Positions 47,416 to 58,603 of a stretch of 64,000 nucleotides of DNA are shown here, in pieces (the stretch's first letter is position 1; each line of letters begins with the position of its first letter). Made by a program: the position numbers and the translations under genes. The notes beneath the pieces are model-generated. The model searched no databases and was not told where the DNA came from. It saw nothing but the letters and a program-made list of their open reading frames with translations. Source of the DNA: Cryomorpha sp963741985 (GTDB lineage: Bacteria > Bacteroidota > Bacteroidia > Flavobacteriales_D > Cryomorphaceae); contig CAVUKD010000004.1 in NCBI GenBank assembly GCA_963741985.1, positions 813,590 through 877,589 on the forward strand, in the 5' to 3' direction.

Positions 47416-48433
47416 ATTCGACCTTTCCAAATCGACCTTTATCATAGCCGAACTCTCCGCAAATCACGGTCAGGACATTAAGATCGCCATCGACACAATC
47501 AAAGCAGCCAAAAAAGCGGGTGCCGATGCCATTAAATTGCAAACCTATACTGCCGATACCTTAACTATCGACAGTTCGAAAGACTATTTCAAAATTTCCG
47601 GAGGTCTCTGGGATGGACGAACCCTTTACGACCTTTACAAGGAAGCATACACCCCCTGGGAATGGCACGAGGAACTCTTCCGCGTTGCCGCCGAAGAAGG
47701 CCTGATCTGCTTCTCCTCTCCTTTTGATAATACAGCAGTCGATTTGCTCGAATCTCTGAATACTCCGGCCTATAAAATCGCCTCTTTTGAAATTCAGGAC
47801 ACTCCCCTCATAGCCTACGCAGCCTCAAAACAAAAACCAATCATTATCAGTACCGGAATAGCCTCAGAAAAAGACATTGAGCTGGCCATAGAAACATGCA
47901 GAAAAGAGCAGAATAACCAAATCATTCTTCTCAAATGCACCTCTGCCTATCCCGCTCCCATCGAATTGGCCAATATCCGAACCATGGTAGACATGAAGCA
48001 GCGTTTTAATGTCGAAGTCGGTCTATCCGATCACACCCTGGGAAATACAGTACCCGTCGTTGCCGCCACGCTTGGAGCCTGCGTCATCGAAAAACATTTT
48101 ATTCTCGACAAGTCAATTGGCGGACCCGACGCCTCCTTCTCCCTCGACCCCGCCGAATTCAGATCAATGGTCACCGACGTGCGCAATGCCGAAAAAGCCC
48201 TCGGCCAGGTGAGCTATGAACTTTCGGAAACGGTTCAGAAAAACCGCAAATTCGCCCGCTCCCTTTTCGTCGTAGAAAACATCCAAAAAGGAGAAAAATT
48301 CACCCTCCAAAACATCCGCTCCATCCGCCCCGGCTATGGTCTCCACCCAAAACACCTCCCCGAGATCCTCGGCAAAACCGCCACCCGCAATATCGACCGC
48401 GGCACCCCGATGGAAATGGATTTCTTTTCTTAG
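47402..48433 (+). CDS. pseI: Pseudaminic acid synthase
   Basis: A 343-residue NeuB-family enzyme. FIIAELSANHGQDIKIAIDT, ADAIKLQTYTADTLT, CFSSPFDNTAVDLLE and KCTSAYPAPIE are barrel motifs; VGLSDHTLGNTVPVVA and CVIEKHFILDKSIGGPDASF are characteristic of PseI (NeuB and LegI differ in this loop). The last 60 residues are the SAF domain with ARSLFVVENIQKGE. It condenses PEP with 2,4-diacetamido-2,4,6-trideoxy-L-altrose to pseudaminic acid. It ends the operon; a repeat-filled spacer follows. Confidence 0.93.
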   Translation: MKIAEFDLSKSTFIIAELSANHGQDIKIAIDTIKAAKKAGADAIKLQTYTADTLTIDSSKDYFKISGGLWDGRTLYDLYKEAYTPWEWHEELFRVAAEEGLICFSSPFDNTAVDLLESLNTPAYKIASFEIQDTPLIAYAASKQKPIIISTGIASEKDIELAIETCRKEQNNQIILLKCTSAYPAPIELANIRTMVDMKQRFNVEVGLSDHTLGNTVPVVAATLGACVIEKHFILDKSIGGPDASFSLDPAEFRSMVTDVRNAEKALGQVSYELSETVQKNRKFARSLFVVENIQKGEKFTLQNIRSIRPGYGLHPKHLPEILGKTATRNIDRGTPMEMDFFS

Positions 48434-50685
48434 CTAAAGACAAAGAGAGCTTCAAGCCGCAAGGTGTTAGCCACAAGTCGAGCCAAAGGCGAAGATCCCG
48501 CCCGGGCGGGGCCACAAAACAAACTCCCATACCGTCATCCTGGTCACCCTGGTCATCCTGGTCATCCTGAACTTGTTTCAGGATTGTTTCAGGATTGTTT
48601 CAGAGTTGTTTCAGGATCTGCCCATCCCAGCCCGAAACCTCTCCCACCGCCGCCCCAACCCTTCCATACGGAGCGATCTCAGGAATCGAAAGCGAGTAAC
48701 GGAGTCCCACCGCACACAACAACTGAATTTTCCGGATAATCATTTAAATTCCAAAACACACTCTAAACACCGAAATCACCTCAGCGCCCTCCGCGTATAA
48801 CCTCAGCGTCCTCTGCGGTTAAAAAAAAACAACCTTCATAACCCAAAATAACCTCAGATCCTCGTAATTCGTAATTCGTAATTTTTCAACCCCCAAAAGA
48901 ACCTCCCGCCCGACCCTGTGCTGACAAGTGAGGAACAACTTGAAAATACTGACATTTATCGTCAGTGCCCCTCTATGTGAGTTGTCGCAGACAACCTACT
49001 GCATCTCTCAAGCTTTGGTTCTCTCCTCTTTTTTCTACTGTTTCTATGTGGTTCAAAAAAACAACGCAGCCAACCAAAGACCACTCAGATATATCTAAGT
49101 AACAAGCCCCCATCAGCACATCAGCACATCAGCACATCAACAAACCACCCGCCCCCAGCCCCTTCCATACGGACGATAAAAATCGAAAGGGGAGGCCCAC
49201 TCGCAACTATCTTCACCATTCCGAACGTAAACCAACTCCCTCAAGAAAACCACACAGCCTTCACAAACTATCCCCTCTTAGCGTCCTTAGCGCTTAACCT
49301 TTGCGCCCTCTGCGGTTAATGACTCAACGAACTTGTAAACCCAAAACAAACTCACCCACACCCGCCCCCAGCCCCTTCCATACGGACGATAAAAATCGAA
49401 AGGGAAGTCTACCACACAACAGCTGATCTTCCGATAACATTTAAATTCCTAAACACAACTCCACTCAAGAAGTCACCACAGCGAACTCCACGTATAAACT
49501 CAACGCCCTCTGCGGTTAAAGACTCACGCACTTCAAAATTCCCAAAATAACCTCAGACCTCCGCAACATCGGAATCTCGTAATTCGCGATTCGAAATCTT
49601 TAAACCCAAAAAATACGTTCTAAACACCCTAATCCTCCCATACGCGACGAGCGAAGCGTGAAAGGGAGTCCCACCGCACACAACAACTGAATTTTCCGGA
49701 TAATCATTTAAATTCCAAAACACACTCTAAACACCGAAATCACCTCAGCGCCCTCCGCGTATAACCTCAGCGTCCTCTGCGGTTAAAAAAAAACAACCAT
49801 CATAACCCAAAATAAACTCCGATCCATAATTCGTAATTCGTAATTTTTCAACCCCCAAAAGAACCTCCCGCCCGACCCTGTGCTGACAAGTGAGGAACAA
49901 CTTGAAAATACTGACATTTATCGTCAGTGCCCCTCTATGTGAGTTGTCGCAGACAACCTACTGCATCTCTCAAGCTTTGGTCCCTCCTCTTTTTTCTACT
50001 GTTTCTATGTGGTTCAAAAAAACAACGCAGCCAACCAAGGACCACTCAGATATATCTAAGTAACAAGCCCCCATCAGCACATCAGCACATCAGCACATCA
50101 ACAAACCACCCGCCCCCAGCCCCTTCCATACGGACGATAAAAATCGAAAGGGGAGGCCCACTCGCAACTATCTTCACCATTCCGAACGTAAACCAACTCC
50201 CTCAAGAAAACCACACAGCCTTCACAAACTATCCCCTCTTAGCGTCCTTAGCGCTTAACCTTTGCGCCCTCTGCGGTTAATGACTCAACGAACTTGTAAA
50301 CCCAAAACAAACTCACCCACACCCGCCCCCAGCCCCTTCCATACGGACGATAAAAATCGAAAGGGGAGTCTCACACACAGCTGACTTCAACATTCTGAAC
50401 CTAAACCAACTCCCTCAAGAAGACCACACAAACTCCACAAACTAACCCCTCTGCGGTTAAAGACTCCCACCCTCAAAACTCCCTACCAATCTATAACACT
50501 GAATCCCTCTTGCAGCTTGCAGCCTGAAGCTTGAAGCCAATCCACAAAACACCCTCTAAAAACCGAAATCCCTCTCGCGACTCGCGACTCGAGACTCGAG
50601 ACTCTTCAGGCTCGTGACTCTTCAGGCTCGTGACTCTTTAAGCCTCCAGCCTGAAGATTTTTCCCTTTCTTTGCAAAAAAATCAC
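48434..50685. repeat. Repeat spacer with a ~0.7-kb direct duplication at a 0.96-kb offset
   Basis: Segments 48,701-49,412 and 49,665-50,373 are nearly identical. Both contain GGAGTCCCACCGCACACAAC, a CCTCTGCGGTTAAAAAAAAAC run, a CTGACATTTATCGTCAG hairpin, CATCAGCACATCAGCACATC and GACGATAAAAATCGAAAGG. The 250 bp between them look like a more degraded copy of the unit start. The flanks hold CATCCTGGTCATCCTGG repeats near 48,540 and GACTCGAGACTCGAGACTC near 50,590. No protein with family features is encoded. Confidence 0.85.
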
Positions 50686-51956
50686 CCCATCAACAACAAA
50701 ACCCTAAAATCCCTCGACCGAATCCACTTCTGGGCTCCCTTCAACCGAGAACCCAAAGGAGATCAGCTATACTTCTTTCCTCTCTTCTAAAGAGCCTTCC
50801 AAACATCCCTTCGAAGTAAAAAAGGCATCTAAAAAAATAAATGAAGTTAAAAACTCCCCCGTAACCACCCCTGTCCTCATCGCCTTCGACACCATCAACC
50901 AACGCGAAGCATTGCAAGGAATCATCACCGAACTCGGCTCAAAAGCCACACTCCTCAGCTACCTCCCTGAAAACCGGACCGAAACCCCGCCCGATATATA
51001 TTTCAAATCCCTCGCCCTCAAATACAAATTCCACCTTATTTCCTGGTTCTTCACCCTCAAAGGCCGCGACGCAGAAGTATTCAAAAGGCGCTTCTACAAA
51101 TATTACACCATCCTCGGAGTCTATCGCCACCTACTCCTGAAAATGAGAAAATCTCCAGCCCTCAAACTCTATATCGGCGGCCAACGACCACGCCGGACTA
51201 AGTCCTGCAGGATTTGCCGCAGCTAAAAGCGCAAAGATTCCCTCCCTCTATATCCAGCACGCCTCCGTGAGCGACAAATTCCCGCCTTTACCCATGGACT
51301 ACGCCCTCCTCGACGGTGAAGATGCCAAACAAAAATATCTGGCTGCAGGAAGAACGAAATGCCAAATCCACCTCGTGGGCACCCTCAAATACGACCCCTA
51401 CCTCAACTCCGATAAACTAAACACCCCCGGCGAGCTTATTGCCGTTTGCCTGGGCGCCCTTGCTTGTGACTACGACCAGAACTATCAGCTCTGCACCGAG
51501 CTCGAAAAAGAAAACAAACCCTTCTGCGTTCGTTTCCATCCCGCCGTAGAAGCCACAGTCCGGAAACGTTTCACCGACCGCAACTGGAAGATCTCCTATC
51601 CCGATCAGGAAACCGCCCTCGACTTTATCCTCCGCTGCCACACCATCATCTCCGGCGATAGCAATATCCTCCTCGAAGCCATAATCCTCAAACGTCGACC
51701 GATCTACTTTGCATCCGACGGCATCGGCCTCGACCACTACGGCTTCCTCAAAAACGGCATCGTCGACACCGTCCATTACCGCTGGGAACATGTAATCGAA
51801 GCCCTCTCCCAACCCTTCGACATCGAAACCCACCGCCGCCGCGCAAAACACTACCACGACACCCTCTACACCGAATGGGAAGGCAGATCCACCGAACTCG
51901 CAATGAAGTATATCAGGGGGATATTGAGTAGTCAGTATAGGGTAGTAAGTATTTAG
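50686..51956 (+). pseudogene. Capsule/GT-B-like glycan protein, at least three frameshifts
   Basis: Pieces in different frames line up: LKSLDRIHFWAPFNREPKGD (near 50,700-50,760), then SPVTTPVLIAFDTINQREAL to KSPALKLYIGG (to about 51,183), then PAGFAAAKSAKIPSLYIQHA (near 51,200-51,265), and finally DKFPPLPMDYALLDGEDAKQ to the stop. The last part has PFCVRFHPAVEATVRKRF and TIISGDSNILLEAIILKRRP, a GT-B C-terminal donor domain like that of capsule and CDP-glycerol-type transferases. Following a pseudaminic acid operon, a transferase of that sugar is possible but unproven. No clear ATG is seen; the first frame begins near an ATC. Confidence 0.65.
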
Positions 51957-52417
51957 TAATCAGTAGTTGGTAGACGGTATTTAGTAGTCAGTATTTGGAA
52001 ATCAGTTCTTAGTTTTTGGTTTCCCCCTTGGGCTAGGGAGTGCTCTAATTAACTGTGTCTATCTGTTAAACACCCTTCGCGCCATTTGCGGTTAATCTTA
52101 GCGCCATTTCTACCCCAAGTAGCCCCGTCGGGGCGGTTAAAAAAACGCCCATCAAATCTCAAAACTACCTCGATTCCCCCAATCCCATCTCGCGAGTTGT
52201 TGAAGACACTGACATTTTTCGTCAGTGTGACTCTACTGCAACTAAAACCACATCAGAATCAACCAAACCGTACCCTGAATCGATTCAATTTGAAATGAGC
52301 TTCTTGCGAATTCTGTTCTGAAAGTTAAAGGGAAGACTTGATGCGTTTATCGATTAAGTATGACGGTAAATAATCAATTATAAATAATGTTGCCGGAATA
52401 TTTCGCTGATTTAAAAA
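51957..52417. other. Gene-free spacer
   Basis: 461 bp. It starts with a series of TAGTATTCAGTAG-like direct repeats (51,935-52,010) and includes a CTGACATTTTTCGTCAG hairpin near 52,209. The last 170 bp are AT-rich without repeats and lie downstream of the convergent acetyltransferase gene. No gene is supported. Confidence 0.55.
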
Positions 52418-53149
52418 TTAAACAGCGCCCGAAGATTTTCTCCATACATGATAGAAATATTCAACGGATTGAATTCTGTAATCCACAAGCCTCATATAAT
52501 TTACATGCCGGAAGATTTTGCCCTTGGGTAACTACCTGAATGGCCGCGTAGCCTTGGTTTCCGAACCAGCTCTCTGCGCTTTGCATTAATATTTTACCGA
52601 TTCCCTTACCTCTATGCGTATGATCCACCGATATAATACCAATGTCTGCAATGCCATTCTTTTCAACGAGAGTAACTATGCCTGTAATTTTTCCGGCTTC
52701 TTTAAATGCAAAAACTTCGCTGGCAATTTTGCGGTCCAAAGAGTTTTTGATCCAAAGCGTGTATAGCTCTTCGAATTTTTCTTTTCCAATTTTCGGATCT
52801 GCATTAAAACGGGAATAAATTCCGCTTTGGATTGCCAGGTCAACGATGTTTTTATCAAAATCGTCGATTCCAATTGAAGAAACCGAACTGTGAATTTGTA
52901 ATTCCGAATTGATGTCTTTGCTGAATGTTGTTTTACTATCTACAAGAGATATTTCCAGATCATGGCTCTCCATAGCCATTTTGGGGAGCAACGTTTTATG
53001 GGAGTAATACGTTAATTCAAATTTTTTTGCCGCTATTTCATCCGCAACCCTTTAATATCTTTTTCGTCATTTATAGGAATGGTTATTCGCCCAACATTGA
53101 AGCCAAAGAACTCTGAATCCCAATCTAATTTTAGAACTTTTCCACCCAT
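52418..53149 (-). pseudogene. WecD/RffC-like dTDP-4-amino-sugar N-acetyltransferase, two frameshifts
   Basis: From ATG 53,147-53,149 the N-terminal domain reads GGKVLKLDWDSEFFGFNVGR, the LxWDSxFFG start of WecD/FdtC-type enzymes. A shift near 53,045 leads into AAKKFELTYYSHKTLLPKMA and the GNAT domain with IISVDHTHRGKGIGKILMQS (acetyl-CoA loop) and LPACKLYEACG. A second shift near 52,480 restores YRIQSVEYFYHVW and the stop at 52,418-52,420. Total is about 243 residues. WecD acetylates dTDP-Fuc4N made by WecE, whose homologues lie in both arms of the palindrome. It is 22 bp after the GT2 stop. Confidence 0.83.
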
Positions 53150-53171
53150 CTCTAATATTAATCGTTATAAA

Positions 53172-54120
53172 TCATGAGGGTTCTTCCACTTCTGAATTGG
53201 AATACGTCACTTTATCGATAATATAAATGGGCCGGTTTTTAACCTGATCGAAAGTTTTTCCAAGGTAAAGGCCAACAATACCAACGAGTGATATGATAAT
53301 ACCACCGAGGAACCAAATAGAAAGGATCAGGCTGGTATATCCAAGCACGTCAATGCCACCGACCAGAAACCGGACAAATGTGATCAATGCCGCAATAAGC
53401 ACCAGCGAAGTAATCAGAAACCCGAATTTCACCACAATGCGAAGGGGTTTGTCGGAGAAGCTTATTATGACGGAAAGACCAAGTTTCAGGAGGGCTTTCA
53501 GGTTATAGGAAGATTTGCCTTCCGAACGATTGGCGTGTTCGACAGGAATCGCTGTTTTATTAAAACCTACCCATGCAGCCATGGAGGGAAAGAACCGCAC
53601 ATAATCGCCCATGGAAAGAATGGAGGCTATTACGGCTTTTCGGTAGATTCCGAAATTGGCGACAGCCGGGTCAATCTTCGTAGCTGTTAAATAGCTGAGC
53701 GTGGCGTAAAACCACTCCGAAGTTTTTCGCTTAAACCAGGAATCATTCCGGTTTTCACGTCGCGCAAGTACAAGGTCGTAGCCTTCGAGCGCCTTCGTAT
53801 ATAATTTTGGAATTTCAGAGGGTTTATCCTGCAGGTCGCAGTCCATTACAATTACCCAGTCGCCTTTAGCGTGAGTAAGACCCGCTTGAATTGCAGCGTG
53901 CTGACCGAAATTTCGGGACATGCCGCAGTCCTTTTAGCTCGGGGGTAACAGCCGCCATTTTTTCTATAGCCGGCCAGGCATTATCAGGAGAACAATCGTC
54001 GATTAAAATTATCTCAAAGTCCGTGCATCTGATCTCAGCCATTGAGGATTTTATACCTTCAACAAGACCCTCGATGCATTGAGCACAACCATAAACCGGA
54101 CTTACAATGGATATATGCAC
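53172..54120 (-). pseudogene. GT2 with C-terminal membrane helices (GtrB/DPM1-like), left-arm copy
   Basis: The GTG start (54,118-54,120) gives HISIVSPVYGCAQCIEGLVE, then FEIILIDDCSPDNAW. An extra base near 53,915 breaks the frame within GLRLSRNFGQH. The rest is intact: VIVMDCDLQDKPSEIPKLY, RRENRNDSWFKRKTSEWFYA and two membrane helices near residues 225-290. Such enzymes transfer sugars to polyprenyl phosphate or act in glycan modification at the membrane. The last ~20 codons (NRPIYIIDKVTYSNSEVEEPS) differ from the right-arm copy, so the inverted duplication ends inside this gene. Confidence 0.87.
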
Positions 54121-54790
54121 TGGGATTTATTTAGAATTCCAATTAAGTGGTGAAGATAAAAATACTTGCATAACCTATATGAATTACGAATTACGAATTT
54201 TGGGGAAAGCACTACGTTCTGGGATTACGCACGAACCTCGTATCTCACTTGTTCGTGTTTTTAAGATGAGTATATGGAGGTATTTACTGTGCTTTGTTGT
54301 TCGGCCCTTTACAGAAGTTTTTTGATGTGGAATAGCCTTAAAATCACTCGATATGACGTTACATTAGGCAGTTGGGACAGCATCTATAATCCAAAAATCC
54401 TTAGCGCCCTTAGTGAGCGCAGCGAACTCCCCTTTGCGGCCTTTGCGTAAAATCTCTCACGCTTTACACGTCCCCTTTGCGCCTCTGCGTGAAAAAAAGG
54501 TGAGCGTCGCGAACCCCACTCCCACTTCCGCCCTCAGTGAGCGCAGCGAACTTCCCTTTCTACTTTGGACGACCGGAGGAAGGCCGCTGCGAGCCTATGC
54601 GTAAAATCTCTCAAGCTCTAAACGTCCCCTTTGCGCCTCTGCGTGAAAAAAAGGTGAGCGTAGCGAACACCACTCCCACTTCCACCCTTTGTGAGCAAAG
54701 CGAACAGCCACACACGATCTACACCCCGAAATATTAAATAATCCTCATCTCCAGTTGCATAATCAAAAATAAATCAGAATTTTGAAAACT
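54121..54790. repeat. Left-arm spacer with repeats
   Basis: 670 bp between the divergent GT2 and transaminase genes. The first 280 bp are identical to 62,421-62,705 in the right arm and include TCACTCGATATGACGTTACA (a half copy of the palindromic element of 35-37 kb). Then come two direct copies of a segment with GCGCCTCTGCGTGAAAAAAA (near 54,480 and 54,633), of which the right arm has only one. A promoter for one or both genes must lie here but none is clear. Confidence 0.65.
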
Positions 54791-55931
54791 ATGAATAAAA
54801 TCCCGTTCAATAAACCCTACATGGTAGGGAAGGAACTGGAGTATATTGCAGACGCAGTAGCTTCAGGGCAAATTTCCGGAAACGGCACATACACCAAAAA
54901 ATGCCAGAACTTCTTTCAAAATCGATACGGATTTAAAAAATGTTTCTTGACGACCTCCTGCACAGATGCACTCGAGATGGCTTCTATCCTCGCGGATATC
55001 CAACCGGGCGACGAGGTCATCATGCCCAGCTTTACCTTCGTGAGCACCGCCAATGCTTTTGTGCTGCGCGGAGCCAAAATTGTTTTTTGCGATAGCCGTC
55101 CCGACCACCCGGGCATGGATGAGTCAAAAATTGAAGAACTTGTCACCCCCCGCACCAAAGCCATTGTACCCGTGCATTATGCCGGAGTGGCCTGCGATAT
55201 GGATAGTATAATGGATATTGCCAACCGCCACGGACTCCTTGTTATTGAAGATGCCGCACAGGCAATTGACAGTTACTATACAGGCGCCGACGGAATAAAA
55301 AGACCACTTGGAAGTATCGGGCATATGGCGGCCTTTAGTTTTCACGAAACAAAGAATATTATCTCGGGTGAGGGCGGAATGCTGGTGGTCAATGACGAAC
55401 AGATTTATCGCGCGTGCTGAGATTATCTGGGAGAAGGGAACAAACAGAGCGGCCTTTTTCAGAGGAGATGTCGACAAGTACGGATGGATTGATATGGGAT
55501 CTTCGTTTTTGCCTTCCGAGATTATTGCGGCTTTTTTATGGGCGCAGTTAGAGGCTTTGGAGGATATACAGCAACGACGACTCGAAATCTGGAATGCCTA
55601 CCATTCGGGCCTCAAGGGATGGAATAAGGGGAAGGTTGAACAACCCGAAATCCCCGCTTTTGCCTCCAATAACGCCCATATGTATTATCTGGTTTTTCCC
55701 GATCTGTCAAGCCGGAGCGGGTTTATTCAAGACCTGCGTAAAAAGGACATCCTCCCCGTGTTTCACTATCAAAATTTACACAAATCCCCTTTCTATACAG
55801 AACTTCACGGGAGCAGACCCTTACCGGAATGTGAGCGATACAGCGACTGCCTGGTGCGGTTGCCGTTTTATTATACCATTTCTGAAAGAGAAGTAATTCA
55901 AAATATCCGCGCGGATGGAATGGATCACTAA
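54791..55931 (+). pseudogene. WecE/RffA-like dTDP-4-amino-4,6-dideoxygalactose transaminase, left-arm copy with a frameshift
   Basis: From ATG 54,791 the sequence NKIPFNKPYMVGKELEYIAD, PGDEVIMPSFTFVSTANAFV, VPVHYAGVACDMD and GLLVIEDAAQAID follow E. coli WecE closely, and the Schiff-base Lys is in FSFHETKNIISGEGG. A one-base change near 55,400 turns QFIARAEII into QIYRAC and a stop; the other frame completes the protein to 55,931. The right-arm copy is intact. The enzyme makes dTDP-Fuc4N from the 4-keto-6-deoxyglucose nucleotide. It overlaps the membrane protein start by 17 bp. Confidence 0.9.
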
Positions 55932-57566
55932 GAACAGATTCTTCCTTGCCGGGCTCGCCATCGTCCTTATTAAAATAGCTCCGTATTATGTTTACGGGCA
56001 AAATATTTCGATAACTATTCACGACAACCTCGACAGCAATCTCGTCTGGATGAAGGTCTTGCTCGACGGCGGGTATTTTACCGATTGGTCAAAGACTACC
56101 ATTGATTCAATTATGAACGGGGTCCCGGTCCGATCGCTCGTACCCGTATATAATTTTGCCGCTTTATGTATGGGCCTTTTCGGGGTCTTTTGGGGCTATG
56201 TAGCCATGAAAACACTCATGGCCGTGACGGGATATGTGGGGATGTGGCTCCTATTGCGGAAGTTTGTGATCCCTTCAGAACCGGTATGGATCTCAGCGGG
56301 GGTGGCTATGCTTTACGGACTCCTGCCCTATTGGGGTTTTAATCTATCCATCGCCTCCCTACCCCTATTGGTTTATGCATTTCTAAAAATTCGCAGAGAT
56401 GGATTCCACGCGGGTATAGGACCCTGGATTATACTGGGAGCCGGTGGTTTTGCTTCGAGTTTGATTTTGGTTGGAGTCTTCTTAATTGGGTTTCTGGGCG
56501 TATGGGTGGTTTACGATTGGGTTTTCCGAAAACGAAATCCCAAAGCGCAATTTCTGGCCATCGTCCTTCTTACCTTTTCATACCTTATTTCAAGTATCCG
56601 CCTGCTAATCGGTTTTTTTGAGACTGCAGTCCCCTCTCACCGGCTCGAAATGGATTTTAGCTATAAGGGGATAGATGTATATATCGGTAAGATTTCTACA
56701 TATTCTGGAGCACGGTCAATACCACGCCGCAACTGTGCATACCTGGTTGATCCCGGTTGTAGTGATCGGTTGCTTTTTTGCCTTGAAAAGCAAGAAATAC
56801 GGAATTATCCTCCTCAACCTAATGGAATTTATCATCCTTTCCTCCCTTTGGTTTGCGCTGGTAAACTTGAATCGCATGCAGTGGCTATTTCATCCGCTGA
56901 TGGAGATTATCCCTATCCAATTGGGTAGGCTTCATTTCCTGCAACCCTTGGCCTGGTATGTGGCTATGGCTATTGGTTTGGTGCTTATCGCCCGGCAGGG
57001 CCTTATAGGCAAAGTGATTGCTTTTGGAGCCATCCTCCTTCAGACCTATATCCTTTTTGGCGCCTTTGAAGGAACACTGCACCGAAGAGATCCTTCTTTC
57101 CGCGGTTTCTATGCCGAATCCCTTTTCGATCAGGTCAAAGAAGAACTGGGCAATCCCGCCGGATATCGGGTTCTATCCGTGGGGATGCACCCTTCCATAG
57201 CGCAGTACAATGGATTTTATACGCTGGATGGATATATGGTCGATTATCCCCTGACGTATAAGCACCAATTTAAAAAGCTTATTCAGGGAGAACTGGACAA
57301 GGCGCCCGCTTTGGATCATTATTATACCCATCTGGGGTTCGCGTGCCTATGGATTTTCAGCGGCACTGGGACGTGAATATGTTTTCCCAAAAGGCAATAA
57401 AATAGTCCTTCAAAACCTGGATTACAACTGGGATCAATTCCGAGCCATGGGTGGACGGTATATATTTGCTCCTTTTCCCATCGAGGATGAAGCATTGCAT
57501 TTAAAAGGGGTTTTTAAGGATTCGGATGCCGCCTGGGATTTATATGTGTATACCGTTGCGCCTTAA
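55915..57566 (+). pseudogene. Polytopic membrane protein of a glycan locus, left-arm copy with two frameshifts
   Basis: The joined protein is about 550 residues with eight or more membrane helices (first at about 8-28) and a soluble C-terminal part containing DPSFRGFYAESLFDQVKEEL and NGFYTLDGYMVDYPL. It resembles an uncharacterised family of large membrane proteins found in capsule loci (DUF6044-like, by memory); a GT-C or flippase-like role is only a guess. Frame breaks lie near 56,690 (YIGKI to LHILEHGQYHAATVH) and 57,340 (YYTHLG to SRAYGFSAALG). It follows the transaminase with overlap. Confidence 0.75.
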
Positions 57567-57699
57567 GGCAAAAGTCGTTTGGAATACACTCCTATTTGAA
57601 GCTATTTGTAATCCAATAACCCCTACTTGCAATTCACTACGAACGTTGAATTAAAGACCAACTACCCCTAACCAAAAATCGAAGATGCTGATTGTAAAT

Positions 57700-58300
57700 A
57701 CTGATTTCAACATCAGTACAAATTTCTAATTTCGTCAGTACCAAAAACCAAAGTGAGCCCGTACGTGGAACTAAAAAACCAAGCAAAAAATCGAACATCC
57801 TGTATTGGAAGGCTATGAAAAGACTGGGTTTTGAGGTAAAGCGTATTGCCGAAGGTAAATCTATTCCTTTTTTATTTCTGCATCCAAAATGGTATGATCT
57901 GACTGATCTTATCTGGTTTTGCAACCGGTGTAGGGATATCCGCAAGCCTTTATGGTTCTGAGAATTGTTTCTGCTGACTGACCCCAATCAATAAAAAACA
58001 ATGTTCATAACGCCAAAGACTGTACGTGGCCTCTGATTCATTTTGGGGAATACCACTGGATTTTGACAAAACACAAGGGTTAATCGCTGATAGCAATTAA
58101 AGACTGATTTGATGGTGCTGAACCAATTCTGGGATAGGAAATTGCTATGGAATCTGTATTTAAGATATTGCCCTTGTCGTATTCCGATGATGGCCATAGG
58201 AGAAATAGCTTCTTTTATTTTGGGTTCTCCGTTTATTAGCATGTTTTTGAGGTACAAATACTACGACATTTGGTTAGAATTGAATCGTGAATGACTAGGA
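57700..58300 (-). pseudogene. Decayed sugar N-formyltransferase, left-arm remnant lacking the N-terminus
   Basis: Read on the minus strand in several frames: HDSILTK near 58,290, NMLINGEPKI at about 58,240, a YDKG...SYPIK region near 58,170, QRLTLVFCQN near 58,080, then SEATYSLWR near 58,030 and GYPYTG near 57,925. These are in the order of the formyltransferase core and C-terminal domains. The N-terminal third is missing because the palindrome centre cuts the gene. The remnant ends in a degraded stretch facing the membrane-protein stop. Confidence 0.75.
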
Positions 58301-58338
58301 GCTTATTTGGAGTTGATTATGAAACAGAAGCTTACAGT

Positions 58339-58556
58339 ATAGCTTGAGATTAAATATGTATAGTTTTTAAATCTTAATCATACAACCCATAAAAGACTGG
58401 CTTCCTGGCTGTAATAATTATATGTTCATTAAAATATTTACTTTTTAAGAAAAGTAAATATTTTAATGAACATATAATTATTACAGCCAGGAAGCCAGTC
58501 TTTTATGGGTTGTATGATTAAGATTTAAAAACTATACATATTTAATCTCAAGCTAT
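58339..58556. repeat. Perfect palindrome core with 4-nt loop at the centre of the inverted duplication
   Basis: Bases 58,339-58,445 and 58,450-58,556 are exact reverse complements (107 bp each), separated only by TAAG at 58,446-58,449. The next bases outward (58,338 and 58,557) no longer pair. No family features are encoded here. Such a structure is expected to extrude a cruciform and be unstable in a living cell. Confidence 0.95.
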
Positions 58557-58603
58557 CCTATAAGCTTGTATTTCATAATCAACTCCGAATGACCGCTCTT
58601 AGT

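Noticed and set aside
54107..54325. 72-codon open frame duplicated exactly in both palindrome arms (also 62,501-62,719)
   Set aside because: It lies in the repeat spacer, overlaps the GT2 start on the other strand, and its identity between arms follows from the duplication and not from selection on a protein.
58339..58556. Hairpin telomere of a linear replicon
   Set aside because: Sequence continues on both sides into different flanking genes, no protelomerase-like gene is present, and Bacteroidota chromosomes are circular. A resolved telomere junction could look similar, so it is only set aside, not excluded.
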